Positions 9,724 through 18,824 of a DNA stretch of 64,000 nt are shown one piece after another (position 1 is the stretch's first letter; each line of letters begins with the position of its first letter). The DNA lies in the NCBI RefSeq assembly GCF_900290195.1, contig NZ_OLMF01000004.1, positions 795,501-859,500 of the forward strand. Reading direction: 5' to 3'. A model generated the notes under the pieces. It was not told the DNA's origin, searched no databases, and saw only the letters and a program-made list of their open reading frames with translations. The stretch comes from Anaerococcus marasmi (GTDB lineage Bacteria > Bacillota > Clostridia > Tissierellales > Peptoniphilaceae). Both the position numbers and the translations under genes were made by a program.

Positions 9724-9848
9724 GTTTAACTCCTTTTTTTTTATTTTATCATATTTTATCCATTTTGAATTTTTTATTAAGAGATCTCTCGACGGTGGGT
9801 AATTTAAATAGATCTCTCGACAAGCTCGAGATGCCACCTTCGGTGTCA

Positions 9849-10054
9849 GTTTGCGGACTCAGAGGCAAGCCCGTCCGGCTCTAGGAGGACTTCGCCTCGC
9901 AAAGCCTCGATTAAGGTCTGTCATCAATTCACTAACGTTCATTGTGGCCAGAACCATTAGATATAAGGGTAAACTCATATTTAAGAAATTATTTTATTAT
10001 AGAGAAAATATGTTTTCCAACAATTCCCTTACTTCGACTGGAATGGAGAAGTCT
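9849..10054. repeat. 206-bp direct repeat, copy 2
   Basis: Two differences from copy 1 at 9017-9222, both in the AC(T/A)ATCGTTCATTGTG(A/G)CC region. The two copies flank the GIY-YIG gene as direct repeats, so recombination between them would delete it. Confidence 0.9.
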
Positions 10055-10291
10055 ATTCGGTTATTGTTAAACTTAGTTAATTTTGAGATGTCTCGGCTAC
10101 GCTCGACATAAGGGCAAAAGCGAAGCTTAGCTAAGCTCGAGATAAGGGGTAAATGTGAAACTTAGATAAGAATAACTATAAAGGAAATTTTGCTTTCCAA
10201 CAATTCCCTTACTTCGACTGGAATGAAGAAGTCTATTAGATTATTTTTGAATTTAGCTAACTTTGAGATATCTCGACTTCGCTCGACGGTA

Positions 10292-10483
10292 GTTTGCGGA
10301 TTCGACTTCGTCTCATGCTCGCAAAGCCTCGATTAAGGGCTGCCATCAATTCACTAACGTTCATTGTGGCCAGACCCATTAGACATAAGGGTAAACTAAT
10401 ATTTAAGAAATTATTTTATTATGTTGGAAAATATATTTCCAACATTCCCTTACTTCGACCGAACGTAGTGAGTGGAGAAGTCT
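10292..10483. repeat. 206-bp repeat family, divergent copy 3
   Basis: Starts GTTTGCGGATTCGACTTCG, lacks part of the GC-rich segment, and re-joins the family at GCAAAGCCTCGATTAAGG. It runs through TTTAAGAAATTATTTTATTA to TGGAGAAGTCT. A further partial copy without the AT-rich half is at about 16755-16850. Confidence 0.75.
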
Positions 10484-10538
10484 CATCCTCCCCACACAAA
10501 AAGCCCTAATCCGCACAGGATCAGAGCTTACTTTTTCT

Positions 10539-11732
10539 TTATTTATCTTCCATTTCTTCCCAGCCTTCAGTTTTGTATTCGTTTCCTTCTGGGTCTATCC
10601 AGAAGGCTTCTACTTTGTTTTCAGCTGCTTTTTTTAGTCCTGTCTCGTGGTCTACTATGAAGAAGTAGGTTGAGAGGGTGTCTGCTAGGGCTATGCTGTC
10701 TGCTTTTACTGATACGGATTTCCATTTGTCGGATGGGTATCTTGTGGCTGGGTCTATGATGTGGTGGTAGTTTTTGCCGTCTACTGTGAAGAATCTTTGG
10801 TAGTCGCCGCTTGTTACTACTGATGTGTTCTTGACGTTTACTATTGTGGAGTATGGATTTTCTTTATCTTCTAGGAAGGGATTTTGGACTGCTATTTTCC
10901 AGTTTCCTTCGCTGTTGTTTGGGTTTTCTCCTATGATTACGTCATCACCACCTACAGATAGGATTCCTCTTTCAAATCCTGCTTCTTTTAGTTTTTCGGC
11001 CATTTTTTCTGTGGCGTAGCCTTTGCCGATTGCTCCTATGTCTAGTTGGACGTTTGGGTCGTTGATGTAGACTGTAGAGTTTTCCTTGTCTATTTCAATG
11101 GCATCTATGTTTTCGTGCTCGCTTTTTTTGATGAGCTCATCTTCTGGTGGGATTGCTGCCTTTTCAGGATTATCTATGGACATCTCCCTGTATTGGTGCC
11201 ACAAGCCTAGGAGGGATCCCATAGCTACGTTGATGTTTCCGTCTGTTAGTTTGTACATCTCTTTCGAGTATTCGATTAGCTCGATTATTTCAGTATCTAC
11301 CTTGACTGGTTCAATTCCTGCCTTTTCGTTGATTGTTCTGAAGTTGTTTACTCCTTCGAAGGAATCGTAGGAGTTGTAGAGCTTGTGGTATCTGGCTAGC
11401 TCTTCTTCTAGGACGTCACACTGTTTCTTGAAGGCCTCTTCATCATCAGAGTAAGTTAGAAGGGTAGTTACTGTGTCGAAGTAGTCGTAGTAGGTCTTGT
11501 CAAGTTTTGGCACTTCGGTGCTTTTCGCATCTTCTTGATTCTCTTCGATCTCTTTTTCATCTCCTACTTTTGCATCTTCTACTTTTGTCTCAGCTTCCGC
11601 CTCTTTTTCCTCTACTTTTTCTTCAGCTTGGCTTACTTGGTCCTTCTTATCTTCTGTTTCATTTGCTCCATTGGCACAGGCTGTTATGACAAGGGCCATG
11701 GCCAAGGGGTAAAATATTTTCTTTATTCTCAT
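10539..11732 (-). CDS. apbE: ApbE-family FAD:protein FMN transferase, lipoprotein
   Basis: A 397-residue lipoprotein that attaches FMN covalently to threonines of partner flavoproteins such as Rnf/Nqr subunits, on the outer face of the membrane. A signal peptide ends in a lipobox (ITAC, Cys about 19). An acidic, lysine-rich linker follows to about residue 75. The ApbE domain has LDIGAIGKGYATEKM, SVGGDDVIIGENP, TSGDYQRFF, YHHIIDPATRYP and ADTLST (metal-binding Asp/Thr). The start overlaps the stop of the upstream gene (ATGA), so it is the last gene of an operon with glgB and udk. No target flavoprotein is in the window. Confidence 0.93.
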   Translation of the reverse strand: MRIKKIFYPLAMALVITACANGANETEDKKDQVSQAEEKVEEKEAEAETKVEDAKVGDEKEIEENQEDAKSTEVPKLDKTYYDYFDTVTTLLTYSDDEEAFKKQCDVLEEELARYHKLYNSYDSFEGVNNFRTINEKAGIEPVKVDTEIIELIEYSKEMYKLTDGNINVAMGSLLGLWHQYREMSIDNPEKAAIPPEDELIKKSEHENIDAIEIDKENSTVYINDPNVQLDIGAIGKGYATEKMAEKLKEAGFERGILSVGGDDVIIGENPNNSEGNWKIAVQNPFLEDKENPYSTIVNVKNTSVVTSGDYQRFFTVDGKNYHHIIDPATRYPSDKWKSVSVKADSIALADTLSTYFFIVDHETGLKKAAENKVEAFWIDPEGNEYKTEGWEEMEDK

Positions 11733-12196
11733 AGTTTGTTTATGTTAATTGTCTCCATGTCTTTGTTAACTGGGATTGATTCTTCAAGAGCCCATGTTAG
11801 TAATATATCCGCTGCTGCCTTGTCTCTAAAGGAGTTCCATTGTCCTTCAAGGCCTTGTTCGTAGACTATATCAAGGAATTCCTCTCTTGGGGCGATTCCC
11901 TCGTAGTTGTCTAGGAAGTTATCCCTCTGGTGTCTGTCAAGGCTTGCAACAAAGGCTTCTCTTAGTCTCTGACTATCTAGCTCGTCTGCTGTTGGCATTA
12001 GCAAGAAGTTTTCTACGTCTGCGTCTATATCTATATAATTTTCTTCTATATCTTCTGCGGTTTGGATCTCCTTGTTGATTCTTATAAAGTCAAGGGATTC
12101 TGTATTCAACCACATATTCTTAAGATATGAATCTTCATCTATCAAGGTCCATTTTTCAACTAACCAGGATAGATTGATTGGTTTTCTTACTTTCAT
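11729..12196 (-). CDS. UPF0158-like protein
   Basis: A 155-residue soluble protein. The layout matches the uncharacterised UPF0158 family: a middle segment AFVASLDRHQRDNFLDNYEG, then a C-terminal EGQWNSFRDKAAADILLTWA resembling the family's W-x2-F...A...W block. It starts two bases after glgB stops and overlaps apbE by four bases, so it is translated in the same operon. The family function is unknown, and I do not assign one. Assignment rests on pattern similarity only. Confidence 0.6.
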   Translation of the reverse strand: MKVRKPINLSWLVEKWTLIDEDSYLKNMWLNTESLDFIRINKEIQTAEDIEENYIDIDADVENFLLMPTADELDSQRLREAFVASLDRHQRDNFLDNYEGIAPREEFLDIVYEQGLEGQWNSFRDKAAADILLTWALEESIPVNKDMETININKL

Positions 12197-12197
12197 A

Positions 12198-13997
12198 TTA
12201 TTTTACTTTTAGTACTATTGCTTCGTATTCCCAAAGCTCCAATACTAAATTGTTTCCTTTCTCTATTTTTATATTTCTCTTATCCCATCTGCTTCCGCCG
12301 TAGGTCTCAGAAAGTGAATCCAAGACTTCAACGAATTCCAACTCTTCATCGTAAGGGATCTCGAAATTAGCCTTGTAGGTGTTGGTCATGTTTAGGACTA
12401 CAAGGTATCTATCATCTCCGGCTTTTCTTTCATAGGCGAAGACAGAATTTATATTATCATCTACTACCTTCCAGGAAAATCCATCTTCTTCGTAGTCTTT
12501 TTCGAAAAAGGCAGGACTTGCTTTATAAAGGGCGTTTAGGTCCTTGACATATCGGTGGATGTCATCATGGGTTGGGAATTTTAATATATCCCAATTAATC
12601 GATTCATGCTCATTCCATTCATCAAATGTAGCAATTTCGTTGCCCATAAAGCTGAGCTTCTTGCCAGGATGGGTAATCTGGTAGGTGTAGAGGAGCTTAA
12701 GTTGTTTGAACTTCTCCTCGTAAGAGCCTGCCATTTTGTTAATCATAGCTCCCTTCATATGAACTACCTCATCGTGGCTTAGTGGTAGGATAAAACGTTC
12801 GTTGTAGAAGTAGAACATCGAAAAGTTGATATTTGCCTGGTGATCGATCCTATTTATGGAATCTGTCTTAAAATATCTTAGAGTATCGTTCATCCAGCCC
12901 AAATCCCACTTGTAGTCAAAGCCTAGTCCCCCATCTTCAACCCTGCCTGTAACTTGTGGGTAGTCTGAGGAGTCTTCTGCTATGAGCATAACATTTGGGA
13001 AGGATTCATGGATGGTTTTGTTAAGATCCTTGATAAATTCGATATTGTCCTTGTGGACTCCACGATTCTTGTTGCCATTGTAGTGGATCATGTAGCTTAC
13101 TGCGTCGATTCTTATTCCATCAAAGTGGAAGTTTTCTAGCCAGTAGCTTACAGCAGACTTCATAAAGCTTCTGACATGACCCTTGGAGTAGTCGAAGTTA
13201 TTGGATCCCCACTCGGAGTATTTGAGGTCGGGATAGATTGATTCATACATTCCAGTCCCATCAAAATGATCTAGGCCAAAGTAGTCGCTAGCAAAGTGTA
13301 CTGCTACCATGTCGAGGATTACCCCGATTCCGTTTTGGTGGAGAATATCAACGAACTTTTTGAGATCTACTGGGCTTCCAAAGCGGGAGCTTGTCGCAAA
13401 AAATCCGCTCGATTGATAACCCCAGGATGGATAGTAAGGGTATTCGGTTATAGGCATTATCTCTACATGGGTGTAGTTCATTTCCTTGACATAGGATACT
13501 AATCTATCTACTATGTCGAGGAAATTAACATTGTCATTGTATCTTAGCCAGCTTCCTATATGGATTTCGTAGATATTTAGTGGCTTATCGAAGTTCTTAT
13601 CCCTGTTTTTGATAAATTCTTCATCGGAGAAGTCGTAGGAGTCATCTGTTATGATACTTGCAAAGTCGCCTTCCTTGTCCATAGCACGGGCAAAGGGATC
13701 GGTTTTTTCCACCCAATTTCCCTCATGGACTACTACATATTTGTAGTAATCTCCAGGATTCGCATCAAGCTTAATAAAAAAATAACCGTACTTGGTGTTT
13801 TTGGTCATCTTGGTATTTTCCCAAGAAGTAAAATCTCCCTTGATGTAGACTTCGTCAGCATTTGGGGCAAGGAGTCTAAATATATACATACCGTCAGTAT
13901 CTTTGTGTGCTCCCCAAATATCAGCTCCCATAGACGAATAACCCGCGAGATAATTCTCTATATGATCATGGTTAGTTTCTGTAATATTAACTTTCAT
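12198..13997 (-). CDS. glgB: 1,4-alpha-glucan branching enzyme (GH13)
   Basis: An enzyme of about 599 residues that makes alpha-1,6 branches in glycogen. An N-terminal CBM48-type beta-sandwich occupies roughly residues 20-110 (FRLLAPNADEVYIKGDFTSW). The GH13 barrel shows the four regions: VILDMVAVHF, GIRIDAVSYM (nucleophile Asp), IAEDSSDYP (acid/base Glu) and LSHDEVVH. A C-terminal beta domain follows. I start it at the ATG at 13997, with GAGGA upstream, rather than the TTG four codons earlier. That ATG overlaps the end of udk. No other glycogen genes are nearby, so a partner locus elsewhere is expected. The first-region Asn is replaced (AVHF rather than xNH), which is unusual. Confidence 0.88.
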   Translation of the reverse strand: MKVNITETNHDHIENYLAGYSSMGADIWGAHKDTDGMYIFRLLAPNADEVYIKGDFTSWENTKMTKNTKYGYFFIKLDANPGDYYKYVVVHEGNWVEKTDPFARAMDKEGDFASIITDDSYDFSDEEFIKNRDKNFDKPLNIYEIHIGSWLRYNDNVNFLDIVDRLVSYVKEMNYTHVEIMPITEYPYYPSWGYQSSGFFATSSRFGSPVDLKKFVDILHQNGIGVILDMVAVHFASDYFGLDHFDGTGMYESIYPDLKYSEWGSNNFDYSKGHVRSFMKSAVSYWLENFHFDGIRIDAVSYMIHYNGNKNRGVHKDNIEFIKDLNKTIHESFPNVMLIAEDSSDYPQVTGRVEDGGLGFDYKWDLGWMNDTLRYFKTDSINRIDHQANINFSMFYFYNERFILPLSHDEVVHMKGAMINKMAGSYEEKFKQLKLLYTYQITHPGKKLSFMGNEIATFDEWNEHESINWDILKFPTHDDIHRYVKDLNALYKASPAFFEKDYEEDGFSWKVVDDNINSVFAYERKAGDDRYLVVLNMTNTYKANFEIPYDEELEFVEVLDSLSETYGGSRWDKRNIKIEKGNNLVLELWEYEAIVLKVK

Positions 13998-14616
13998 TTT
14001 CTTCCTCAATCAAATGTTTAATGTGTCTTTTGAGGATTTGAATTCCCTTTAGGTTCTTCGCTCCTCTTGGAATAATTATATCTGCGTATTTCTTGCTTGG
14101 CTCTATATAAGTCTCATGCATTGGCTTAACTTGGCCGATGTATTGGGTAAGTACAGACTCAAGTGATCTGCCACGCTCCTTGGTATCTCTTAAGATTCTC
14201 CTTTGTAGCCTCACATCGCTATCGGCATCAACAAAGACCTTGGTGTCTGTAATAGACCTGATTCTTTCATCATATAGAACAAGGATTCCTTCAATTAGGA
14301 TAATCTTTGTTGGCTTAATCTCAATCGTATCCTCGCTCCTAGTGTGGATATTATAATCGTAGGTCGGCATGGCTATAGTCTTACCTTCGAGCAGTTTTAA
14401 TAAGTCCTTATAAAATAAATCATTGTCGAAGGCGCCTGGGTAGTCATAATTAAGCTTAGCCCTTTGCTCAAAGGATATGTCATCATGGGCCTTGTAGTAA
14501 TTGTCGTGACCTATTACAGTCAAGTCATCCTTAAAATAATTTGCAATCTCTCTTACAATGGAGCTTTTGCCAGAGGCCGAGCCCCCAGCAATTGCTACAA
14601 TTTTTACGTCTGTCAT
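13987..14616 (-). CDS. udk: Uridine kinase
   Basis: A 209-residue P-loop kinase that phosphorylates uridine and cytidine in pyrimidine salvage. The Walker A GGSASGKSS is at residues 11-19. GHDNYYKAHDD, the substrate-side NYDYPGAFD and PTYDYNIHTR, and ILVLYDERIR follow the Udk pattern, with the lid RRILRDTKERGR. The length is normal for the family. It overlaps the dehydrogenase upstream by four bases and glgB downstream, so all are co-transcribed. Confidence 0.93.
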   Translation of the reverse strand: MTDVKIVAIAGGSASGKSSIVREIANYFKDDLTVIGHDNYYKAHDDISFEQRAKLNYDYPGAFDNDLFYKDLLKLLEGKTIAMPTYDYNIHTRSEDTIEIKPTKIILIEGILVLYDERIRSITDTKVFVDADSDVRLQRRILRDTKERGRSLESVLTQYIGQVKPMHETYIEPSKKYADIIIPRGAKNLKGIQILKRHIKHLIEEENES

Positions 14617-15560
14617 AGTTTGATCTCGTTTACGATATTTCCCTCTAGATATTGATAAAGGTTGTCGAATACAATGTCTGCCCTAATCTCCATGGCTTCC
14701 TTGGTGTAGAAGGCAACGTGGTTGGTTAGTATTACATTTTTGGCATTTCTTAATGGATAGTCTTCTGGAAGTGGTGGTTCCATATCGAATACGTCTATAC
14801 CTGCTCTTAGTTTGTCTTCATTGAGAAGCTTAGCTAGGTAGTCATTATCTACAACAGCTCCCCTAGCACAGTTTATTAGAACAGCCCCTTCCTTCATAAG
14901 GTCTAGCTCTTCTTCTCCCAAGAATCCCTTGGTCTCCTTGTTGTTTGGTATGTGAAGAGACACTATATCACTTTCCTTAAGTAGAGTATCAAGGTCGACA
15001 TATTCTACTCCCTTGGCTTTTATTTCTTCCTTTTCTGTTCTTGAGTAGGCGATTATCTTGCAGCCAAAGACACTCAAAAGATCGATTAGCTTTGATCCTA
15101 TATTTCCTGTTCCTATTACACCGAAGGTCTTGCCCTTGATAAGCTCACCTAAAAGATAGTTATTTTCTCCATCGAAGATATTTGACCTATTTTCGTTAAA
15201 CTTCCTCAAAACAGAGATAGTAAGGCCTATTACAAGCTCTGCCACAGAATCATCAGAGTAACCGCTAGCATTTAGGACCTTGATTCCCTTTTCCTTACAA
15301 GCATCGAGGTCGACGTGGTCCACTCCAGTGAATGCTACATCGATTAAGTCTAACTTTGTATTATTAATCACTTGGCTAGTAAGAGGCTTGTTGGTGATGA
15401 TGGCTATATTAGCGTCCTTTAATCTTTCGATTTTTTCCTCATCACTTCCTGCACTTTCTTCAAAATATTCAAACTCATGGCCTAAAGATTCAATTTTTTC
15501 TTTATGATTTTCAATAATTTCTCTATCAACTTCTAATGGATCAATTAGACTAATCTTCAT
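14613..15560 (-). CDS. D-isomer-specific 2-hydroxyacid dehydrogenase
   Basis: A 315-residue NAD-dependent dehydrogenase of the D-2-hydroxyacid family (D-lactate, glycerate or phosphoglycerate type). The Rossmann core has GVIGTGNIGSKLIDLL, and the catalytic Arg (INCARGAVVD), Glu (DVFDMEPPLP) and His (LTNHVAFYT) are all present. The exact substrate cannot be read from the sequence. It heads an operon with udk, glgB, the UPF0158-like gene and apbE. A promoter region of about 160 bp separates it from the divergent gene at 15722. Confidence 0.85.
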   Translation of the reverse strand: MKISLIDPLEVDREIIENHKEKIESLGHEFEYFEESAGSDEEKIERLKDANIAIITNKPLTSQVINNTKLDLIDVAFTGVDHVDLDACKEKGIKVLNASGYSDDSVAELVIGLTISVLRKFNENRSNIFDGENNYLLGELIKGKTFGVIGTGNIGSKLIDLLSVFGCKIIAYSRTEKEEIKAKGVEYVDLDTLLKESDIVSLHIPNNKETKGFLGEEELDLMKEGAVLINCARGAVVDNDYLAKLLNEDKLRAGIDVFDMEPPLPEDYPLRNAKNVILTNHVAFYTKEAMEIRADIVFDNLYQYLEGNIVNEIKL

Positions 15561-15721
15561 TGTATTCTCCTTTATTCAATATTAATATCGTTTACTTGCT
15601 ATTATTATACTCTTCTTAGGCATATTTAAATAGAAAATTCATCTTGATTAATTACTAACTATACTTGCCTAGATGATGATAATGTGATAAATTATTAGTA
15701 TAGAAATAGAAAGGAATAGGT

Positions 15722-16126
15722 ATGGCAGTTGGATTAGCTTTTACAGATGGTAAATGTTTAGAGGCTCTTCATTATTATTGCAATGTGTTTGGCCTAGAGG
15801 AACCGAAAAAAGTCATTAGATACAGTGATTTCGAGAAATACAATCACCCAAAAGAGATAAAAGATAGGATATATAATTCATATCTGGATATCTACGATAA
15901 CAGAATCTACCTCTATGATGTGACTAATGACAAGTTGATTAATAGAGGAAACAATGTAAGGGTTGTAATCGAGACGACTTCTGATAACCTCTACAGGGCC
16001 TACATGAACTTTAGAAAAGACTCCACAGTAACTATGGAGCCTCAGAAAGTGAATAAGAGAATATTTACGACTTTGATTGATAAATATGATATTTCATGGC
16101 AATTTATAGCAGAAATTACAGAATAA
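15722..16126 (+). CDS. VOC/PhnB-like small protein
   Basis: A 134-residue protein, one of the few plus-strand genes. The start (GLAFTDGKCLEALHYYCNVFG) and the SYLDIYDNRIYLYDV, VRVVIET and ISWQFIAE segments fit the alternating beta-alpha-beta layout of the vicinal oxygen chelate (PhnB/glyoxalase-like) superfamily. The metal-ligand positions are not obvious, so catalytic activity is doubtful. The start has AGGAATAG upstream. It converges on tadA with one base between the stops. Confidence 0.55.
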   Translation: MAVGLAFTDGKCLEALHYYCNVFGLEEPKKVIRYSDFEKYNHPKEIKDRIYNSYLDIYDNRIYLYDVTNDKLINRGNNVRVVIETTSDNLYRAYMNFRKDSTVTMEPQKVNKRIFTTLIDKYDISWQFIAEITE

Positions 16127-16127
16127 G

Positions 16128-16670
16128 TCATTTGTTTGATTTATTCTTTTTCTTTTGCCTTAAATACCTAAAGAAGGTTTGAATCTCAAAGAGAGCTTCT
16201 TCCTCCATTAGACCGAACTCCGCATCGACAAAGTGAAGCTGACTCCTATCGCCGCAGACATTGGTATTGGAACCGCAGGCCCCTCTCTTGTGATCCCTAA
16301 GAGCTACTACAAGCCTATCGATTCTCGAATTGATAATGGCACCCGCACACATAGAGCAGGGCTCCATAGTAACATACATGGTGCACTCCTCTAGTCTGAA
16401 ATCATCCATCCAGGCACTAGCTTCCCCTATAGCCATAAGCTCGGCATGCTTTAGGGCACTTTTCCCCTTATAGGTGAGATTGTGGCCACGGCCTATGATT
16501 TTGCCATCATACACAACTACAGCCCCTACAGGAACCTCCTCAATAAAACGAGCGACCCTGGCTTCATTGATAGCTTCAGCCATAAAGAAATAATCCTCCT
16601 TGGTAAAGGTATTTTCAGGAATTTCTTCTATTTTATCTATATTATTTTCAATATTATTATCTTTGCACAT
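16128..16670 (-). CDS. tadA: tRNA-specific adenosine deaminase TadA
   Basis: A 180-residue cytidine/deoxycytidylate deaminase-fold enzyme that converts A34 of tRNA-Arg(ACG) to inosine. The zinc site is intact: H75-A-E77 and PC-x2-C (C105, C108, TMEPCSMCAG). VPVGAVVV and the C-terminal basic helix ending QKKKNKSNK are typical. The first 25 residues are an acidic extension relative to most family members. It is probably monocistronic, preceded by repeats. Confidence 0.93.
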   Translation of the reverse strand: MCKDNNIENNIDKIEEIPENTFTKEDYFFMAEAINEARVARFIEEVPVGAVVVYDGKIIGRGHNLTYKGKSALKHAELMAIGEASAWMDDFRLEECTMYVTMEPCSMCAGAIINSRIDRLVVALRDHKRGACGSNTNVCGDRSQLHFVDAEFGLMEEEALFEIQTFFRYLRQKKKNKSNK

Positions 16671-16714
16671 GATTTCCTTCTTTGATTTTTTAGATATTTT
16701 AACTTCTTTATATG

Positions 16715-17425
16715 TCTATGTAGACTGGAGATCTCTCACATGCGTTCGACGGTAGTTTGCGGGCTTAGTTGCACTTCGCCTCGCAAAGCCTCGATTAAGG
16801 AATTTCATCAGTTCGCTATGCTCACTGTGACAAATCCATTAGAGATGGCGTAAATGTGTGAATTACAATAACTATAATCCTTAAAATAATTATACTTTTA
16901 CTATTTCTAACGAGATTTCTCCATTCACTTCGTTCAGTCGAAATAAGGGAAAATAGTTGGAAAGCGAGCTTTCCCACCCTTCCCTAGTGTCGAGCGTAGT
17001 CGAGACATCTCTTTTCATCCCCCTTATGTCGAGCGTAGTCGAGATATCTCTTATTAAATATTCCACTCTCCACCTCGAAAAAAGCCCGTCCGGCTCTGAG
17101 AGGACTACGTGAGAGGTCTACGGAAACTTGGGACGTGTTTGATTTTAGATTTCCTTATTTAGTTATTTACGTAGATAACTTTAACTTTTATATCTACATG
17201 TCCTCATCGACTGTAGATCTCTCGTCGCTCATTTCATTCGCTCTGTCGAGATGGCGTAGCTTTTGTTTGAGTTTATCTTAAAGTACATACCTTGCTGTTT
17301 TTTTATTGGTAAATGTGAGAGATTTCTCCACTCATTCCATTCGGTCGAAATAAGGGAAAATAGTAGGAAAGCTAGCTTTCCTACCTTACCCTAGTGTCGA
17401 GCGTAGTCGAGACATCTCTATAGCA
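16715..17425. repeat. Intergenic repeat block
   Basis: About 700 bp without a gene between tadA and tRNA-Arg. It holds A-type ends (GACTGGAGATCTCTCACATG, GACTGTAGATCTCTCGTCGC), a partial copy of the 206-bp repeat at 16755-16850, and B-type modules with GGAAAGCGAGCTTTCC and GGAAAGCTAGCTTTCC palindromes near 16958 and 17367. TCGAGCGTAGTCGAGACATC ends are repeated four times. Confidence 0.8.
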
Positions 17426-17458
17426 ATTTTCATTACAGAAGTAATCTTTTTTCCTCAC

Positions 17459-17483
17459 AAAAAAAGCTGTTGTTATCAACAGC
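17459..17483 (-). terminator. Rho-independent terminator of tRNA-Arg
   Basis: Minus-strand stem GCTGTTG-ATAA-CAACAGC followed by seven T residues, eight bases after the tRNA CCA end. Confidence 0.9.
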
Positions 17484-17490
17484 CGTAATT

Positions 17491-17567
17491 TGGTGTACCG
17501 AAGAGGATTCGAACCTCCGACACCCGCCTTAGGAGGGCGGTGCTCTATCCAGCTGAGCTACCAGTAC
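17491..17567 (-). tRNA. tRNA-Arg, anticodon CCU
   Basis: A 77-nt cloverleaf on the minus strand. The acceptor GTACTGG pairs with TCGGTAC, the D-arm is GCTCAGCTGGATAGAGC, the anticodon stem CCGCC/GGCGG has loop CTCCTAA (anticodon CCT), and the T-arm is GAGGTTCGAATCCTC. The CCA end is encoded. It reads AGG codons. Confidence 0.97.
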
Positions 17568-17609
17568 AAATAAAGGACAAAAATGCGTCCTCTATTATTA
17601 TATTGTTTT

Positions 17610-18821
17610 TTATCTTGCAATCAATACTTGGACCAAGAAATTTATATTATTTTCTATATTTCTTGTAATTTTAGAAAATAGGCTTGCTTCTTCGACGTCC
17701 TTTTTGGCTATAAGATCGATGGTGTGGGATTCGTTATCGTAGGATACATCTACCTTACCTAGGACTTCTCCTTCTTTGATTGGTGCCTTAATCTTATCAT
17801 TTAGGCTAATCTTTGTAGCTACTTTCTTGTCATCCTTGGATATGATGCTTAGGTTTTCTTTTGGGAAGAGCTCTATGTAGCCTTGCTTGGCGCTTACTTC
17901 ATCTATAGTCTCTAGGCTAATGTTTGTATCTAGGACTTTCTCACATGAGTAGTATCTGGATACATAATATATCAAATCGCTCATTACGCTATCTCTAGTA
18001 TCTTTTTGGTCTGCTCCCATCACCACACCTATAGTCCTAAACTCATCGTTGCCATCGAGCTCTTTCATGTCGGTAGTTGTTACCAAGCAGTAGCCTGCCT
18101 GGTCTGTTGTTCCAGTCTTTAGGCCATCTACTCCTCTTATTTCTCCCCTTAGGGGAATGGTTGAGTTTTTCTTGATACCCTTGCCTGGAATATTTACTTC
18201 ATCCATGGTCGAATATCCTAGGATATCTGGGTATTTCTTTACTATTTCAGAAGATAGTTTGAAGAGGTCTCTGGCGGAAGATTTATTTTCCTTGCCGTCA
18301 TCTGTACCTATCCCACTAGCATTGTAGTATTTTTGGCTGGTAAGTCCTAACTCTTCTGCCTTCTCATTCATCATTTGAGCAAATTTATCTTCACTTCCTG
18401 CCACAGTTTTTGCTAAAAGATGGGCGCAGTCATTTCCACTAACTGCAATGAGACCTTGGAGGAGTTCCTCTACTGAGTAGGATTTATTTTCTTTAAGTCC
18501 TAGGGCGGAGTACTCCCAGCTTGTAAGCTCTTCAGCTCTCTTATCTGCCTTGACACTTGTGTTTAGGTCAATTTTTCCCTCATCTATTGCCTCTCTTACT
18601 AAAAGAAAAGTCATAAGCTTGGTAAGAGAAGCCATAGGTAGAGCTTCATCGGCGTTTTTCTCGTAGTAGATATCGCCTGTTTCTTCATTTCCTATAAGGT
18701 AGGCTGTAACATTTTCGTCAAGTCCTACTACCCTTCCTTCTCCCGCGGCAAGGGATGTCGTTCCAGTAAGTGCTAGAATTAGGGCAAATACCAGGGCCGT
18801 TATATTTTTCTTAATCTTCAT
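17610..18821 (-). CDS. dacA: D-alanyl-D-alanine carboxypeptidase (class A low-MW PBP)
   Basis: A 403-residue secreted serine peptidase that trims the terminal D-Ala of peptidoglycan stem peptides. A signal peptide is followed by the penicillin-binding triad: S65-L-T-K68, S128-G-N130 and K235-T-G237 (GLKTGTTDQAG). A C-terminal PBP5-like beta domain follows (about residues 300-375), ending in a hydrophobic, probably amphipathic, anchoring helix. It starts three bases after the upstream gene stops, in an operon with the Nudix and adenylyltransferase-like genes. Confidence 0.94.
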   Translation of the reverse strand: MKIKKNITALVFALILALTGTTSLAAGEGRVVGLDENVTAYLIGNEETGDIYYEKNADEALPMASLTKLMTFLLVREAIDEGKIDLNTSVKADKRAEELTSWEYSALGLKENKSYSVEELLQGLIAVSGNDCAHLLAKTVAGSEDKFAQMMNEKAEELGLTSQKYYNASGIGTDDGKENKSSARDLFKLSSEIVKKYPDILGYSTMDEVNIPGKGIKKNSTIPLRGEIRGVDGLKTGTTDQAGYCLVTTTDMKELDGNDEFRTIGVVMGADQKDTRDSVMSDLIYYVSRYYSCEKVLDTNISLETIDEVSAKQGYIELFPKENLSIISKDDKKVATKISLNDKIKAPIKEGEVLGKVDVSYDNESHTIDLIAKKDVEEASLFSKITRNIENNINFLVQVLIAR

Positions 18822-18824
18822 AAT

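Larger units (their letters stand above)
9775..10500. repeat. Intergenic repeat block
   Basis: About 720 bp without a gene, with the second copy and a divergent third copy of the 206-bp repeat and intervening CTTACTTCGACTGGAATGG units. Short frames seen here translate the repeats. Several pieces end in GAGATCTCTCGAC or GAGATGTCTCGGC half-palindromes. Confidence 0.75.
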
